DNA of 64,000 nucleotides, from NCBI RefSeq assembly GCF_016808335.1, contig NC_053147.1:67330960-67394959 (forward strand), in the 5' to 3' direction. The notes beneath the pieces were generated by a model. The model had not been told where the DNA came from. It saw nothing but the letters and a program-made list of their open reading frames with translations, and searched no databases. Shown here one piece after another: positions 1-9,216 of this stretch. The stretch comes from Panicum virgatum (taxonomy: Eukaryota > Streptophyta > Magnoliopsida > Poales > Poaceae). A program made the translations under genes and the position numbers. Within the stretch, counting starts at the first letter, position 1, and each line of letters begins with the position of its first letter.

Positions 1-456
1 ATTGGTTTTGGGTCACACTTGTCCCTCTTCTTAGGCGATGCTCGATGACCCTCTCCCAAAGCTTCATCGTATGGCTCATCAGCTTAATCCCACGGTAGTT
101 AGTACAACTTTGAACATCGCCCTTGTTTTTGAAGATAGGTACTAATATACTTCTCCTCCATTCTTCCGGCATCTTGTTTGACCGAAAAATGAGATTAAAA
201 AGCTTAGTTAACCAAACTATTGCTCTATCTCCTAGGCATCTCCACACCTCAATGGGAATACCATCAGGACCCAACGCTTTACCTCTCTTCATCCTCTTCA
301 AAGCCTCCCCGATCTCTACCTCCTGAATTCTCCTCACAAAACGTCTGTTGGTATCGTCAAAAGAGTCATCTAACTCAAGGGTAGGGCTCTCACTCTCCCC
401 ATTAAACAACTTGTCGAAGTACTCTCTCCATCTATCCATGATCTCATCATCCTTCA
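1..456 (-). pseudogene. LINE reverse transcriptase, N-terminal part (partial, frameshifted from the endonuclease)
   Basis: Translating the minus strand gives the start of a LINE reverse transcriptase, including the LFNGE segment, the GPDGIP motif and a NYRGIKL motif, typical of RT motifs 0-2 in plant non-LTR elements. It is not in the same frame as the upstream endonuclease ORF because of a small deletion near position 457. The catalytic YADD-type box would be beyond the left edge. It is called a pseudogene because of the frame break. Confidence 0.8.
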
Positions 457-2082
457 CTAGCAGTTGATTTGGTTGATGTCCCTTGTCTTCCGCTCGCGGA
501 TCCTAGCCATCCTATAAATGTCCTTTTCCCCTTCTTTCGTGCCTAGCCGCTGATACAGGTCATCATACGCCTTACCTTTTGCTACACTCACAGCTCGCTT
601 TGCAACCCTCTTCGCTAATTTATAGCCCTCGATGTTGGCTGCACACTTGTCAAGATGGAGACGCTTGAAACACTCCTTCTTCTCCTTAATAGCCCTTTGC
701 ACCTCGTCGTTCCACCACCAGGTGTCTTTCCCCTCCTGTTTGCCTCCCTTACTCACGCCAAACACCTCTGAGGCCACCTTCCGAACACATGTTGCCATCT
801 TTAGCCACATGTCATCTGCGTCTTCTCCTTCTTCCCAAGGCCCCTCACCTAGCATCCTTTCCTTAAACGCTTGTGCCGCTTCCCCTCTAAGCTTCCACCA
901 CTTTGTCCTCGCAATCTTGGTACATTTGTCCCGGTGGACACGTACCCGAAGACGAAAGTCCGCCACCACAAGCTTGTGTTGAGGGACAACACACTCCCCA
1001 GGTATCACCTTACAATCTAAGCAATCACGTCTATCCTCCCTCCTAGTAAGGATAAAGTCGATCTGGCTCGAGTGTTGTCCACTACGAAACGTCACAAGAT
1101 GGGATTCCCTCTTCTTAAACACGGTATTCGCTATCAACAAGTCGTAGGCTAACGCGAAGTTCAACACATCATCCCCCTCTTGACTCCTGCTACCATACCC
1201 AAAACCCCCGTGCACTCGCTCGAACCCTACATTAGTCGCACCCACATGACCGTTGAGATCTCCTCCTATGAAGAGTTTCTCGCTGGTAGGCACGGTACTA
1301 ACCATGCTATCTAGATCTTCCCAGAACTGCATCTTGGTGCTCTCACTAAGGCCTACCTGAGGGGCATATGCACTGATCACATTCAAAACCGAATCTCCAA
1401 CTACCAACCGGATTAGGATAATCCGGTCGCCTTGCCTTCTAACCTCTACGACTCCATCCTTAAGGCTCCTATCAATCAAGATGCCTACACCATTCCTACC
1501 CGGAGTTGCTCCCGTGTACCAAAGCTTGAAGCCAGTATCCTCAACCTCCTTCGCCTTCTGGCCCTTCCATTTAGTCTCTTGAACGCATAGAATATTTACA
1601 CGCCTCCTAATTGCTACATCAACTAGCTCTCGCAACTTACCCGTTAGGGACCCTACGTTCCAGCTACCTATACGAAACCTAGTTGGCTCGGCTAGCTTCC
1701 TTACCCTTCGCACCCGTCGAGGGAAGTGCAAAGACCCTTGCTCATTTTTCACTACACCCGGGCGTAGATGTAGCGCGCCATTCAGGTGACGACCCGACCC
1801 TTGCTCACTTATCATCGTACCCAGGTCATAATACAACGCGCCCTTGGGGGGATGGCGACCCGGCCCTTGCCCATTTATCACCACACCCGGGTTCCGATGT
1901 AGCGCGTCGCTAAGAGGGTTACGCCCCAACGAGTTTCTTGTAGGTTTCATATCCATTAGAGTGGCATTTTTTATGCTGGTTTGCCAAAACCTAACGCAAC
2001 CCTCCTCCTTTACTCGGGCTTGGGACCGGCTATGTTGATACGACTCAGGAGAGAGAGTCTTCCAGTCAGCATCAGGGTTCAC
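457..2082 (-). CDS. LINE endonuclease (exonuclease-endonuclease-phosphatase fold), start of ORF2
   Basis: The 541-aa product is the endonuclease part of a LINE polyprotein, which nicks target DNA for target-primed reverse transcription. The EEP domain spans roughly residues 136-380: SWNVGSL near 140, the metal-binding Glu in VQETKWKG near 169, GGDLNGH near 275, IDFIL near 342, and QHKLVVADF near 369. The last usually reads DH in active enzymes; here it is QH. Residues 55-118 contain three imperfect tandem repeats. The frame ends at a TAG right after INQINC; recognisable coding continues in another frame beyond it, so a small deletion has broken the ORF. The start is the first Met and may not be native. 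Confidence 0.88.
   Translation of the reverse strand: MNPDADWKTLSPESYQHSRSQARVKEEGCVRFWQTSIKNATLMDMKPTRNSLGRNPLSDALHRNPGVVINGQGPGRHPPKGALYYDLGTMISEQGSGRHLNGALHLRPGVVKNEQGSLHFPRRVRRVRKLAEPTRFRIGSWNVGSLTGKLRELVDVAIRRRVNILCVQETKWKGQKAKEVEDTGFKLWYTGATPGRNGVGILIDRSLKDGVVEVRRQGDRIILIRLVVGDSVLNVISAYAPQVGLSESTKMQFWEDLDSMVSTVPTSEKLFIGGDLNGHVGATNVGFERVHGGFGYGSRSQEGDDVLNFALAYDLLIANTVFKKRESHLVTFRSGQHSSQIDFILTRREDRRDCLDCKVIPGECVVPQHKLVVADFRLRVRVHRDKCTKIARTKWWKLRGEAAQAFKERMLGEGPWEEGEDADDMWLKMATCVRKVASEVFGVSKGGKQEGKDTWWWNDEVQRAIKEKKECFKRLHLDKCAANIEGYKLAKRVAKRAVSVAKGKAYDDLYQRLGTKEGEKDIYRMARIRERKTRDINQINC
1735..1928 (-). repeat. Three tandem 63-66-bp in-frame repeats in the LINE ORF
   Basis: Units begin with cccttg at 1735, 1798 and 1864 (periods 63 and 66 bp, both multiples of three). 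On the minus strand they encode a recurring block of the form GALxxxPGVVxNxQGxGRH. They lie between the first Met and the endonuclease domain. Confidence 0.8.
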
Positions 2083-2084
2083 GT

Positions 2085-2700
2085 ATCCGACCGGTGACCG
2101 GTAACCGCCGGCCTCCGGTTCCGGTATACCGGTCCGGTTTGGCCGGTTACCGGTCGGAACCGGTGGAATTCAAATTTGAATTCAAACTTCCCCGTTCAAC
2201 CGGTTCCGATCGGTATGCCGGTCGGTTAGACCGGGATACCGGCCGGTTTGGCCGGTATACCGGCCGGTTTGGATGGTAACCGGCCGGTTTGACTGGTACA
2301 GGTCAAATTCAAATTTTTTTCTTTTTTTTTTAAATTCAAATGCCCACAAAGTATACTAAATAAATGTTTGTACAACATATTTTAGTCTAAATGAACCCTC
2401 CAACTCTTTTTTATACTACTTTTACATTGTATTTGTATACTTTCGTATGCACGTTTTTTTTATTTAACTTATAAATTCCGCAAACCATACTAAATGAACG
2501 AATTTTTGAGAAAATTTGACACCATTAGATTCATCACACCTTGAAATATTTTTAGGAATTTTTTGAGAATTTTTCATTTTTTTGAATTCAAATTCAAAAT
2601 TTGAATTTGGACCGGTTGGGAACCGGTCGGAACCGGAACCGGTCCGGACCGGTTTGACCGGTTACCGGTCAAACCGGACCGGTTCCCACCGGTAAGGTTA
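2085..2700. mobile_element. Non-autonomous TIR-like element made of ACCGGT palindromes
   Basis: Both ends (about 2087-2300 and 2605-2700) are dense in accggt, ccggtt and ggaaccggtc words, and the two ends are inverted relative to one another. Each end passes inward into gaattcaaatttgaattc-type sequence at about 2167-2187 and 2583-2608. The centre (2300-2600) is AT-rich and non-coding. The architecture fits a foldback or MITE-like element; the superfamily cannot be told. It lies exactly between the LINE 5' end and the uL14-like gene remnant. Confidence 0.65.
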
Positions 2701-2739
2701 ACCATGGTCAGCATAGGCGACCGGATTATGCTGTGGCAG

Positions 2740-3330
2740 CTTCATAACATAGCCAAAAGAAACCGGAACAATGTGTGCATTTACAGACAGCCAAATATGA
2801 CACAGATTTACAGACAGCCAAATAACATACTGGATCATGGATATCAAGGGGAAAATGAAAGACAATCTCAATTGATCATTAATCAAAACTAGAATGTCAG
2901 TGTAAGCTACCAGCAAATTTATTTTCTGACCAGCAATAAATGTTTCTTTTTCTTCTTTCAAAAAATCTGTGCTGAGATATGCAAGCATTTCATGAGAAGT
3001 TTGTATTCCAGAAATTATCCTTTGTCAGGTTCATAACATAGCCCAAAAAAAAAAAACAGAAATCCTTCAGGATGTTTTGCTGGTATTCATCAGGCTGATC
3101 AATGAAACACACTCATGAAGAATTGAAGAGTGTGCAATGAAAAAAAGGCTCAGGTATTAATACAAGTTATGACCACTGATAATCAAACAAACATGCTGGA
3201 TAATGGTCAATGGATATCCTGAGAAAAATGAAAGACACCCAATTGTTCCTTAATTAAATTAAGAATTTCAGTGCAAGTTATCATATGACTTTACAGCAGA
3301 AAAAAAATATTTGCTATCCAAGAAGCTTAT
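2740..3330. repeat. Imperfect direct duplication in non-coding (intron-like) DNA
   Basis: The order ttcataacatagcc, ctggat.atgg.tatc, aaaatgaaagaca, caatt..ttaat, and a cagtg(t/c)aag block occurs twice: near 2740-2945 and again near 3028-3314. The copies are about 290-370 bp apart and diverged by small indels. This segment lies downstream of exon 3 of the uL14-like gene on the minus strand and shows no coding potential. Confidence 0.6.
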
Positions 3331-3392
3331 TCAAAATAACAAGTATATGTTTAAGGACAATAAAATGTTTCTACATGATAGATTCAGTTCAC

Positions 3393-3713
3393 CTGGCTGA
3401 TAGCATCACAATGAGAAAGTCTTGTCACTGCCTCAACAGATGAGCTGGTGGCTCCATACAAATTATTTCCAAGGCTTCCCATCAGAGTACGTCCAACTAT
3501 ATAGATCATGAAGCATTCCAACAATTTAGATTACAACAGCATCATATCACGGCTAATGGTTCAAACATAATCACAAACTTTTCTAAGGTCTAGAGACTAG
3601 ACAGTTTCTTAAAGCTAGGCATCGGCTGCATCTGCACACAACCAGCTAGCTGTTCTAGTTGGTGAAGGGAAAGAAATACCTGACGAACACTTTGACCTCA
3701 GAAACGCCGCCAT
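3393..3713 (-). CDS. Mitochondrial ribosomal protein uL14 (HUELLENLOS-like), N-terminal two coding exons only
   Basis: Two coding exons join in phase on the minus strand. One runs from ATG 3713 to 3680 (donor GTATTT); the next is 3496-3393 (acceptor ATATAG, donor GTGAAC). Together they encode 46 residues beginning MAAFLRSKCSS and continuing VGRTLMGSLGNNLYGA, rich in Ser/Arg/Leu and poor in acidic residues, as expected of a mitochondrial presequence. From memory this matches the presequence of grass L14/HUELLENLOS-type proteins, a large-subunit ribosomal protein of plant mitochondria needed for ovule growth in Arabidopsis. No sequence for the ribosomal fold itself is found down to the LINE. 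The gene is either truncated or its next intron holds the ACCGGT element and the LINE. Confidence 0.55.
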
Positions 3714-4129
3714 TTCCTGCTACCCAGCTCTTCACCTGAGCTTTCCTGCAAAGAAATGCAACGCGTTAAAACAGAGCACATCAAAGGATCCTCCATCCGC
3801 AACAAGGCCAGCAAAATCAAGCGCACCACTCCAGGTTACATGAAACATTGCACAGAAACCCGTGGAAATCCATTCAGGCTACGCGACCAAACCGCAAGAC
3901 GAACCAAAGGCGATCTAGCTGCGGTGCTCAACGGAATTCGGCACCACGACCGCTACGGGACGCGCACCAATCTGAGAATCTCTAGCCAGCGGGGACAGGA
4001 AGAGACGAACCCTGCCGAGCCAAGCCACGGAGCCCTAAAACCCTCGCTAACCAACGCCCACCTGCCGAGGCCACCCCGGCCGTAGTACCCCTGGTCCAGC
4101 ATCGCGGGGAAAGGGAGAAGGGATCTCAC

Positions 4130-4176
4130 CTTCCGGAGCGGGAGCGGGCGCGGGCGAGACGGCGGTTGCGGCGGCG

Positions 4177-4212
<36 letters not shown>

Positions 4213-4275
4213 ACAGCGGGATGTGTGGGGGAAAGGGAGGTGGGCTGTGCCCGTGTGTTTTAGGCCGCTCCACAG
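4130..4275 (-). other. Probable 5' untranslated exon of the uL14-like gene
   Basis: A GC-rich block on the minus strand ends at 4130 with a good donor (GTGAGA). An intron of about 385 bp follows to an acceptor (TTTGCAG, 3752-3746) immediately before exon 2, where the ATG lies at 3713. A (GA)n tract occupies the middle of this exon. The transcription start is not visible; 4275 is an estimate. DNA above 4275 would be the promoter. Confidence 0.5.
4179..4211. repeat. (GA)n microsatellite
   Basis: About 16 uninterrupted GA units. On the minus strand this is a (TC)n tract in the presumed 5' leader of the uL14-like gene, a frequent position for such tracts in grass genes. Confidence 0.95.
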
Positions 4276-4619
4276 TTGGGCCTTATGATCCTCTCCCGCG
4301 AGATAAAACTGGGCCTGAATGCAGTGTGACCTCTATATGGGCGTTGCCCGAATTATCAGCGCTGCTGGCCTGCTGCTAGCTTTCGCGATCCGCTCGCCTG
4401 CACTGCACGCGCGCGCGCGACCTTGCAACTTGGGCGCGATTGGTCTCTTTAGCGTTCTCGGTTTACTGTTTGCTGTTTTTTTTTTCAAAAAGGCATAGTA
4501 TTTTTTTTTGAAAACTAGTACAAAAAAAACATGGTATGAAATTGGATGCTCACGGATAGGCACGCATGCAAACACCTACCGGACGCTGGTTGCCTGCAAA
4601 CTCACTACCCAACTTCATC
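4276..4619 (-). promoter_or_regulatory. Presumed upstream region of the uL14-like gene
   Basis: Non-coding stretch with a CG-alternating run (gcgcgcgcgcg at about 4409-4419) and two poly-T tracts near 4475 and 4500. No clear TATA box is seen at a fixed distance. It is assigned only from its position upstream of the minus-strand gene. Confidence 0.3.
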
Positions 4620-4622
4620 TAA

Positions 4623-4811
4623 GAGCAAGTATTATGGATGGCTAAATGCGAGCGGAGTCTGACGTGGAAGGTGGAAAAATTAAAAGAGAGAAGGGAGTGA
4701 ACATCGCCATTTATTGGTTGGTGCCACATGCATTGCTGCTGCAGCAGCATTGAATGGTACTCACGCTCGCTTGCCTTTCGCCTGCTGCCTCTGCATCCAT
4801 TAGCCATGCTC
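4623..4811. mobile_element. Tourist-like MITE with TAA target duplication
   Basis: A 189-bp element has inverted ends: left GAGCAAGTATTATGGATGGC, right (reverse complement) GAGCATGGCTAATGGATGC. It is flanked on both sides by TAA (4620-4622 and 4812-4814), the 3-bp target expected for PIF/Harbinger Tourist MITEs. It is non-coding. Confidence 0.75.
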
Positions 4812-4883
4812 TAACGGTGAGGAGAGCACAAATTCATCTCAAAAACAAAAAAATAAAGTCTTATGAGAACCAATACCAAAATC

Positions 4884-5120
4884 AGGCTTTGTTTAGTTCT
4901 AAAAAAATTGCACAGTGCCCGTCACATCAATTTTTGGACACATGCATGTAGCATTAAATACAGTTGAAAAAATAACTAATTACACAGTCCAACTGATTAG
5001 CACGAGCTGAATTTTTTTAGCCTAATTAGTATATAATTAGACATTATTTGTCAAGTAACAACGAAACGAAATGTACTACAGTACCGAAATCCAAATTTTT
5101 TCACCAACTAAACACACCCC
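4884..5120. mobile_element. Grass MITE of the tttgtttagttc / aactaaacacacc terminal family, copy 1
   Basis: The ends caggctttgtttagttc and aactaaacacacccc are inverted relatives. The interior carries cccgtcacatc, gcattaaatacagttg and cctaattagtatataattag blocks that recur in copy 2 at about 5988-6222. This is a very abundant class of short grass elements; I leave its superfamily open. Confidence 0.75.
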
Positions 5121-5504
5121 AAGTATGGCAATCTTTGCACTAGAAAATCAACGAGAAACGGGCCACTCTTTTCTTTTTGAAAAACAAAAAGCTAAAGAAA
5201 CGAGTCACCTTGCTGCCCCTCAAGTACAGTGTAGTACCTACAGTGCAGTCCATACGCTGCCCCTCAAGTATAGTGTACCTACAGTGTAGGTCATATGTAT
5301 TAAATTATTAGTTGTTTTGGTTTTTTATATACATAAATTTTCCTATATATTTGTATATCACATATATTTAGATGTATTGTAAAAAATATGCACCTAAAAA
5401 AACTAAAGCGAATAATAATTTTGGATGGATGAAGTACTGCTCCACGCTCGAGAATTTACCCTCCTCGCAACTTGCATTATTCACACTGCGGCTAGCAGGG
5501 TTTT
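5121..5504. other. Non-coding stretch
   Basis: Contains an imperfect direct repeat (gctgcccctcaagta.agtgta at 5209-5232 and 5258-5279) and AT-rich DNA to about 5440. No supported gene. Confidence 0.5.
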
Positions 5505-5712
5505 GAATTTCGTTTGTAAAAAAATTTCGGACATGGCCGAAATCACCGAATTTCGCGAAATTTCGGTCGAAATTCATTTTTAGACTATTTTTAAAAATAC
5601 TTTTAAATATATTTAAATTATTATTTCTGAAATTTTCAAATTTCGGAGGGGGGCGAAATTACCGAATTTCGCGAAATTTCACCGAAATTTTGCCGAAATT
5701 TGGAACACTGGC
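5505..5712. mobile_element. Short element made of CGAAATTTCG palindromes
   Basis: Both ends are arrays of gaatttcg, gaaatttcgg, ccgaaatt and cgcgaaatttc words in inverted order, surrounding an AT-rich core (5577-5640). The outer ends (gttttgaatttcg and cgaaatttggaacac) are inverted. The layout matches the ACCGGT element at 2085-2700, with a different word. Non-coding. Confidence 0.6.
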
Positions 5713-5987
5713 TGCTAGTACTCCACTCTACGCATCCCGTAAAAGGAAAATGGCCGTTCCCTCGACACCAATTCAAAACGGGAATCCGTACCAAGTGTTC
5801 GCGTTGACCGAGGACAGCCGGTAAGCAGATTTAGCAGCAGCCCCTGTCCGGACACAGAGACAATTACTGCTCGATCGCCCCTACTACAGTTACTGATAAC
5901 CGATCCAATCCAACCACCCTCCTGATGACGATCCAATTCAGCGCTGAACAGTAAGCACCCCCCATCTGATGGCAGGGCGCGAGGATC

Positions 5988-6222
5988 AGGATCTGTTTAG
6001 TTCCCAAAATTTTTCTTTCAATACCCGTCACATCGAATCTTTGGACACATGCATAGAGCATTAAATATAGTTGAAAAAAATAATTAATTACACAGTTCAA
6101 CTTTAAATGACGAGATGAATCTTTTAAGCCTAATTAGTCTATAATTAGGTATTAATTGCCAAATAACAATGAAAGTGCTACAGTATCAAACCCAAAAAAT
6201 TTCACAAACTAAACGCAGTCTT
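5988..6222. mobile_element. Grass MITE of the gtttagttc / aactaaac family, copy 2
   Basis: The ends atctgtttagttcccaaaa and ttcacaaactaaacgcag are inverted. The interior blocks (cccgtcacatcgaatc, gcattaaatatagttg, cctaattagtctataattag) are shared with copy 1 at 4884-5120 in the same orientation. Confidence 0.75.
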
Positions 6223-6426
6223 AGTTGTGGAACCGTTGCAGCTGGTTTGGTCCGGACACTGTACATGCAGTGGACGGCACTGCAGAAACCACAAAGTCCT
6301 AGTCTCCTAGAGGAGGGTCCATCGTCGTCGTCGTCGTGATGCAAGGGTTTCGCAGAAAATTCTTCAAATTCCTACATGATTTGTCCCAAAAAAAAAAGGG
6401 GGATCACGATGTTCATCGACTCTCAG

Positions 6427-6602
6427 GATGCAGGCAGGCGCGCCTGCAGGCTGCCTGCAGACCCCCCGCAACGCCCGCATGCGTGAGCAGACTGCTCTGC
6501 AAGAGCCCGTTTGCACCTGCACCTCTTGCCGCGTTCACCTGCTAGGCCTTGCGGGCCGCGTGGAAGCAGCTCTGCAGGCGCTCGCAGGCGCCGGCAGGCA
6601 TA
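6427..6602. mobile_element. Short GC-rich element with CCTGCAGGC palindromes
   Basis: The left end (gatgcaggcaggcgcgcctg) and the reverse complement of the right end (gatatgcctgccggcgcctg) are related, and both continue through repeated gcctgcag words. The architecture parallels the other palindrome-array elements in the window. No target duplication could be assigned. Confidence 0.45.
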
Positions 6603-6678
6603 TCAAACAGCTAATCATATACCAAAACAGAGACTAGGATAGCAACTTTTCTTCTATACTGTTGCAAGATGGCATCCA

Positions 6679-6720
6679 AAATAAGTGACTTGAAATGTCA
6701 AATAAGTGACTTGAAATGTC
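6679..6720. repeat. Perfect tandem duplication of a 21-bp unit
   Basis: Two adjacent identical 21-bp units (aaataagtgact then tgaaatgtc) at 6679-6699 and 6700-6720. Confidence 0.95.
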
Positions 6721-8351
6721 AGTATATTTCCATGACATTCTCACAGTTTACAGGTACTCGGCCAATGGATTTAAATCATCAACCTTCTGGCACATACAAA
6801 CACAAGCTTTTCTGTTCTAATAGGAAAGAAAAGCTACAATCTTTTATTTTTTTATCAAATGGAAAGCACAAGATGTATGATATCTAATGGGCTCCGCAAC
6901 TCATCTCCAAAGATTCACTCCTACAGATCGATTCAGATAGTTAGATACAGTTAAAAAAAAACTATTTCAAATTGACTCGTACATACTCGCCCAAATATGG
7001 CTCGAAATGGAGGTCTCTTCGAAATGTCGTACACCGGAATTTTGCGGTCAAGCCCCTGCATGCTACTGTGCAGGCGTCGCAGCAGCAACGTGGGAAAAGT
7101 CTGAGGTCTCCTATGCAAAATGCGCTTCTCCACTCTGTCCCAAGCCCCGTGCCCCAAGCCAAGCAAGCAGCAGGAGTACAGGAGGCCAGCTGTTGCAGGT
7201 CGGTCAGGTGCTGAGCTCACCTGTCAGTCAGACCCCGTCTGTTTTTACCTGCAGGCCCCTCCCCTCTAGGTCTTGAACTGGGCAAGCTCACCTGCGGGCT
7301 GCGGCTCCCATCCCCTCCCCTCCGCTTGCTGGCCAAATCGACCCCCTCCGGCTCCAGGCTCCAGGCTCCAGCTTCTTCAGCTTCAGGTCAGCACGCATGC
7401 CACCCCATGCTTGATTAATTCCTCTTCTCCGGGACTCCGATTCCATTTTTCGGCCAATGATTCGGTCCTCAAAAAGCTTGTAAAAAGAACCACGTCGATT
7501 CACTTGCGGATTCAGTTCCATTCCCCCTCATGTTTCTTTCCCCCTGCATTTCGTGAGCGAGATTTGGTACTGTTGTCCGCAAACTGCCTTGGGGAGGGAT
7601 GTCTTGGATAGAGCAATTTATCATCTAGTAGCATCCCGGTCCTGAATTCTTCCCCAGTCTTCTTACTGACCAGTAGCTATATTTTTAGCTTCTATCTTGT
7701 TCCTTGCAAATTCTGGCGGATTTTAATTCCCAGATTTGGTGTCTTTGGTTGGTAGTAGTACATATAGAACAGGAGTAGTTAGAGGTTCTTACGCTTTCAG
7801 TCGAGAGTTACTTAATTTGCCCCCAACAACTCTGCAAAAAGGCTTTGCGGTAAAGCACTCTCTTCAGCTTGCCAGATTTGACGACGAGATGTTTACTACT
7901 AGCTAGTGTGGAATCTTGCGTGTTTTTGCACACTTTTTTTTCTAGCAGTTGTTGGGTTGTAAACCGATGGTTACTGTAAAGTTATACGGCTGGAAAAGTG
8001 CGTGTCATGAATTTATTCAGGAACATCCAGATTCCTGACGCTTTCAGTAGATTCCGTTCACAAAGCTGCTGCCTTTTCACTGATTGCAAATTTGCAATTG
8101 CTCATGGGCAGCAGATGAGCAAACGGGCTATCAAGTTGTAGGAGATTCTTATTTCTGTGGAGATTTTCTGCAGAGCTTGAGCTCTTGGCAATCATTCTGC
8201 CAGATTTGCACGATCCCCCTCCAAAAAAAGAATCAATCTGTTTGCTAGATTGGTGCGGAAGACTCGAGCTTTTCCTGAATCCCATTCCCACCTGCAGATT
8301 GAGGCAACAGGCACAGCCGCACATTGAGAATTGGTGATGAGCTAGCGAGGC
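6721..8351 (+). promoter_or_regulatory. Upstream region and probable 5' leader of the TCP gene
   Basis: No gene is supported here. GC-rich, CT-rich DNA at 7230-7400 followed by AT-richer DNA to 8290 fits a promoter plus leader, possibly with a leader intron: a good acceptor-like cctgcag lies at 8291-8297, about 55 bp before the ATG. The donor and the transcription start cannot be fixed from sequence alone. Confidence 0.35.
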
Positions 8352-9104
8352 ATGGAGGAGGTAGGCATGGAGCGCGCCGCGCTGAACGGCGGCACGGCGG
8401 CCGCGGCGGCGTGGCGGACGTGCCGGGTGGCGCGCGCGGCCGCCGGGGGTAAGGACCGGCACAGCAAGGTCGTGACGGCGCGGGGGTTCCGCGACCGGCG
8501 CGTCCGGCTCTCGGTGCCCACGGCCATCCAGTTCTACGACATCCAGGACCGCCTCGGCGTCGACCAGCCCAGCAAGGCCATCGAGTGGCTCATCCGCGCC
8601 GCCGCCGGCGCCATCGATGAGCTTCCCTCGCTGGACTGCTCCTTCGCCCTCCCCGTCGGCGCCTCCTCCTCCCCGCCGGCCGCCGGAGACGATGCCGAGG
8701 TCAGCACCTCCGAGACCAGCAAGAGCTCCGTGCTCTCGCTCGCCAACGGCCCGACCGACAACGCCGCCACCGCTGCTCACCAAGTCAACCACGCCTACAA
8801 CGGCGGCAATACCGGAAACGGCGGCTCATTTGCTGAGCTCCTGCACTGCTCCGCCAACGACAGTAAGCCAATGCAGCAGCAGCCGACGCTCGCCTACTAC
8901 GCCGCGCAGCTTCCGAGCTCGCACGCCGCGCCGGCCATGTCCTTCGAGACGATGCCCCAGCTCGCCTTCCTCCAGGAGCAGCCGCACCCCGCGGTCGGCT
9001 TCGACCGGGGCACACTTCAGTCCAATGTCACCGTCGCTAGCGCCGCTGTGGCCGCCATCTCAGCAGGCGTGCTTTCTGCAGAGGTTGGCCGCTGCTCCGG
9101 TTGA
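8352..9104 (+). CDS. TCP transcription factor, CIN class (PCF-type), with C-terminal frameshift
   Basis: Nuclear bHLH-like DNA-binding protein of the CIN branch of class II TCPs, which limit cell proliferation in leaves and other organs. The TCP domain is at about residues 33-92: basic region from [20 protein letters not shown], then helix-loop-helix with [12 protein letters not shown] and [11 protein letters not shown] Ser/Ala-rich middle follows. The conserved RGTLQSN at residues 219-225 is encoded by the miR319 target. Directly after it the open frame runs 25 unrelated residues to a stop at 9104, while the family's conserved C-terminus lies in the +1 frame (9025-9216). The start at 8352 is the first Met before the domain. 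The break is a one-base insertion, a real mutation or a sequencing error. Confidence 0.9.
   Translation: MEEVGMERAALNGGTAAAAAWRTCRVARAAAGGKDRHSKVVTARGFRDRRVRLSVPTAIQFYDIQDRLGVDQPSKAIEWLIRAAAGAIDELPSLDCSFALPVGASSSPPAAGDDAEVSTSETSKSSVLSLANGPTDNAATAAHQVNHAYNGGNTGNGGSFAELLHCSANDSKPMQQQPTLAYYAAQLPSSHAAPAMSFETMPQLAFLQEQPHPAVGFDRGTLQSNVTVASAAVAAISAGVLSAEVGRCSG
9006..9025 (+). promoter_or_regulatory. miR319 target site in the TCP coding sequence
   Basis: The 20-nt site matches the reverse complement of plant miR319 except at three positions (1, 4 and 9 from the site's 5' end), with perfect pairing across cttcagtccaa. It encodes RGTLQSN, as in other miR319-regulated CIN TCPs. It predicts post-transcriptional repression of this mRNA by miR319. 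Confidence 0.85.
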
Positions 9105-9216
9105 TGCCGCTGGACTGCCATTCTTTCTAGGAGGCGGCACTGCTGCTCCTCCGGTGACGGTCAATGCAGAGCCGAGGCTGCAGCTCTGGGACTTCAAGCA
9201 GGAAAGGAAGACCTGA
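9025..9216 (+). pseudogene. Out-of-frame C-terminal coding segment of the TCP gene
   Basis: In the +1 frame relative to the TCP ORF, this segment encodes [30 protein letters not shown] and ends [12 protein letters not shown] before a stop at 9214-9216. That ending is the conserved tail of PCF-type CIN TCPs. Its intactness shows that the frame was lost recently or is an error. It would be restored to frame by the loss of one base near 9026-9027. Confidence 0.85.

Larger units (their letters stand above)
1..2084 (-). mobile_element. LINE (non-LTR retrotransposon), 5' half, truncated by window edge
   Basis: A minus-strand non-LTR element enters from the left edge. Its 5' part (endonuclease ORF) spans 457-2082 and the start of its reverse transcriptase lies at 1-456. 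The 5' end is near 2084, where the sequence changes abruptly into the ACCGGT-rich element. The 3' end and poly-A tail are outside the window, so neither the full length nor a target-site duplication can be seen. The family is the common grass LINE whose endonuclease is often annotated as craniofacial development protein-like. It is at the 3' side of the uL14-like gene and could sit in a large intron of that gene. Confidence 0.9.

Noticed and set aside
2065..2714. gtcagcat on both sides of the ACCGGT element as target duplication
   Set aside because: The two 8-mers (2065-2072 and 2707-2714) are not flush with the element ends; likely chance.
8058..8792. 244-aa minus-strand frame across the TCP domain
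   Set aside because: Shadow of the GC-rich TCP coding sequence; no domain.
8617..9216. 199-aa plus-strand frame overlapping the TCP ORF
   Set aside because: Only its last part (after 9025) is real coding sequence, the displaced TCP tail; the upstream part is low-complexity shadow of the TCP frame.
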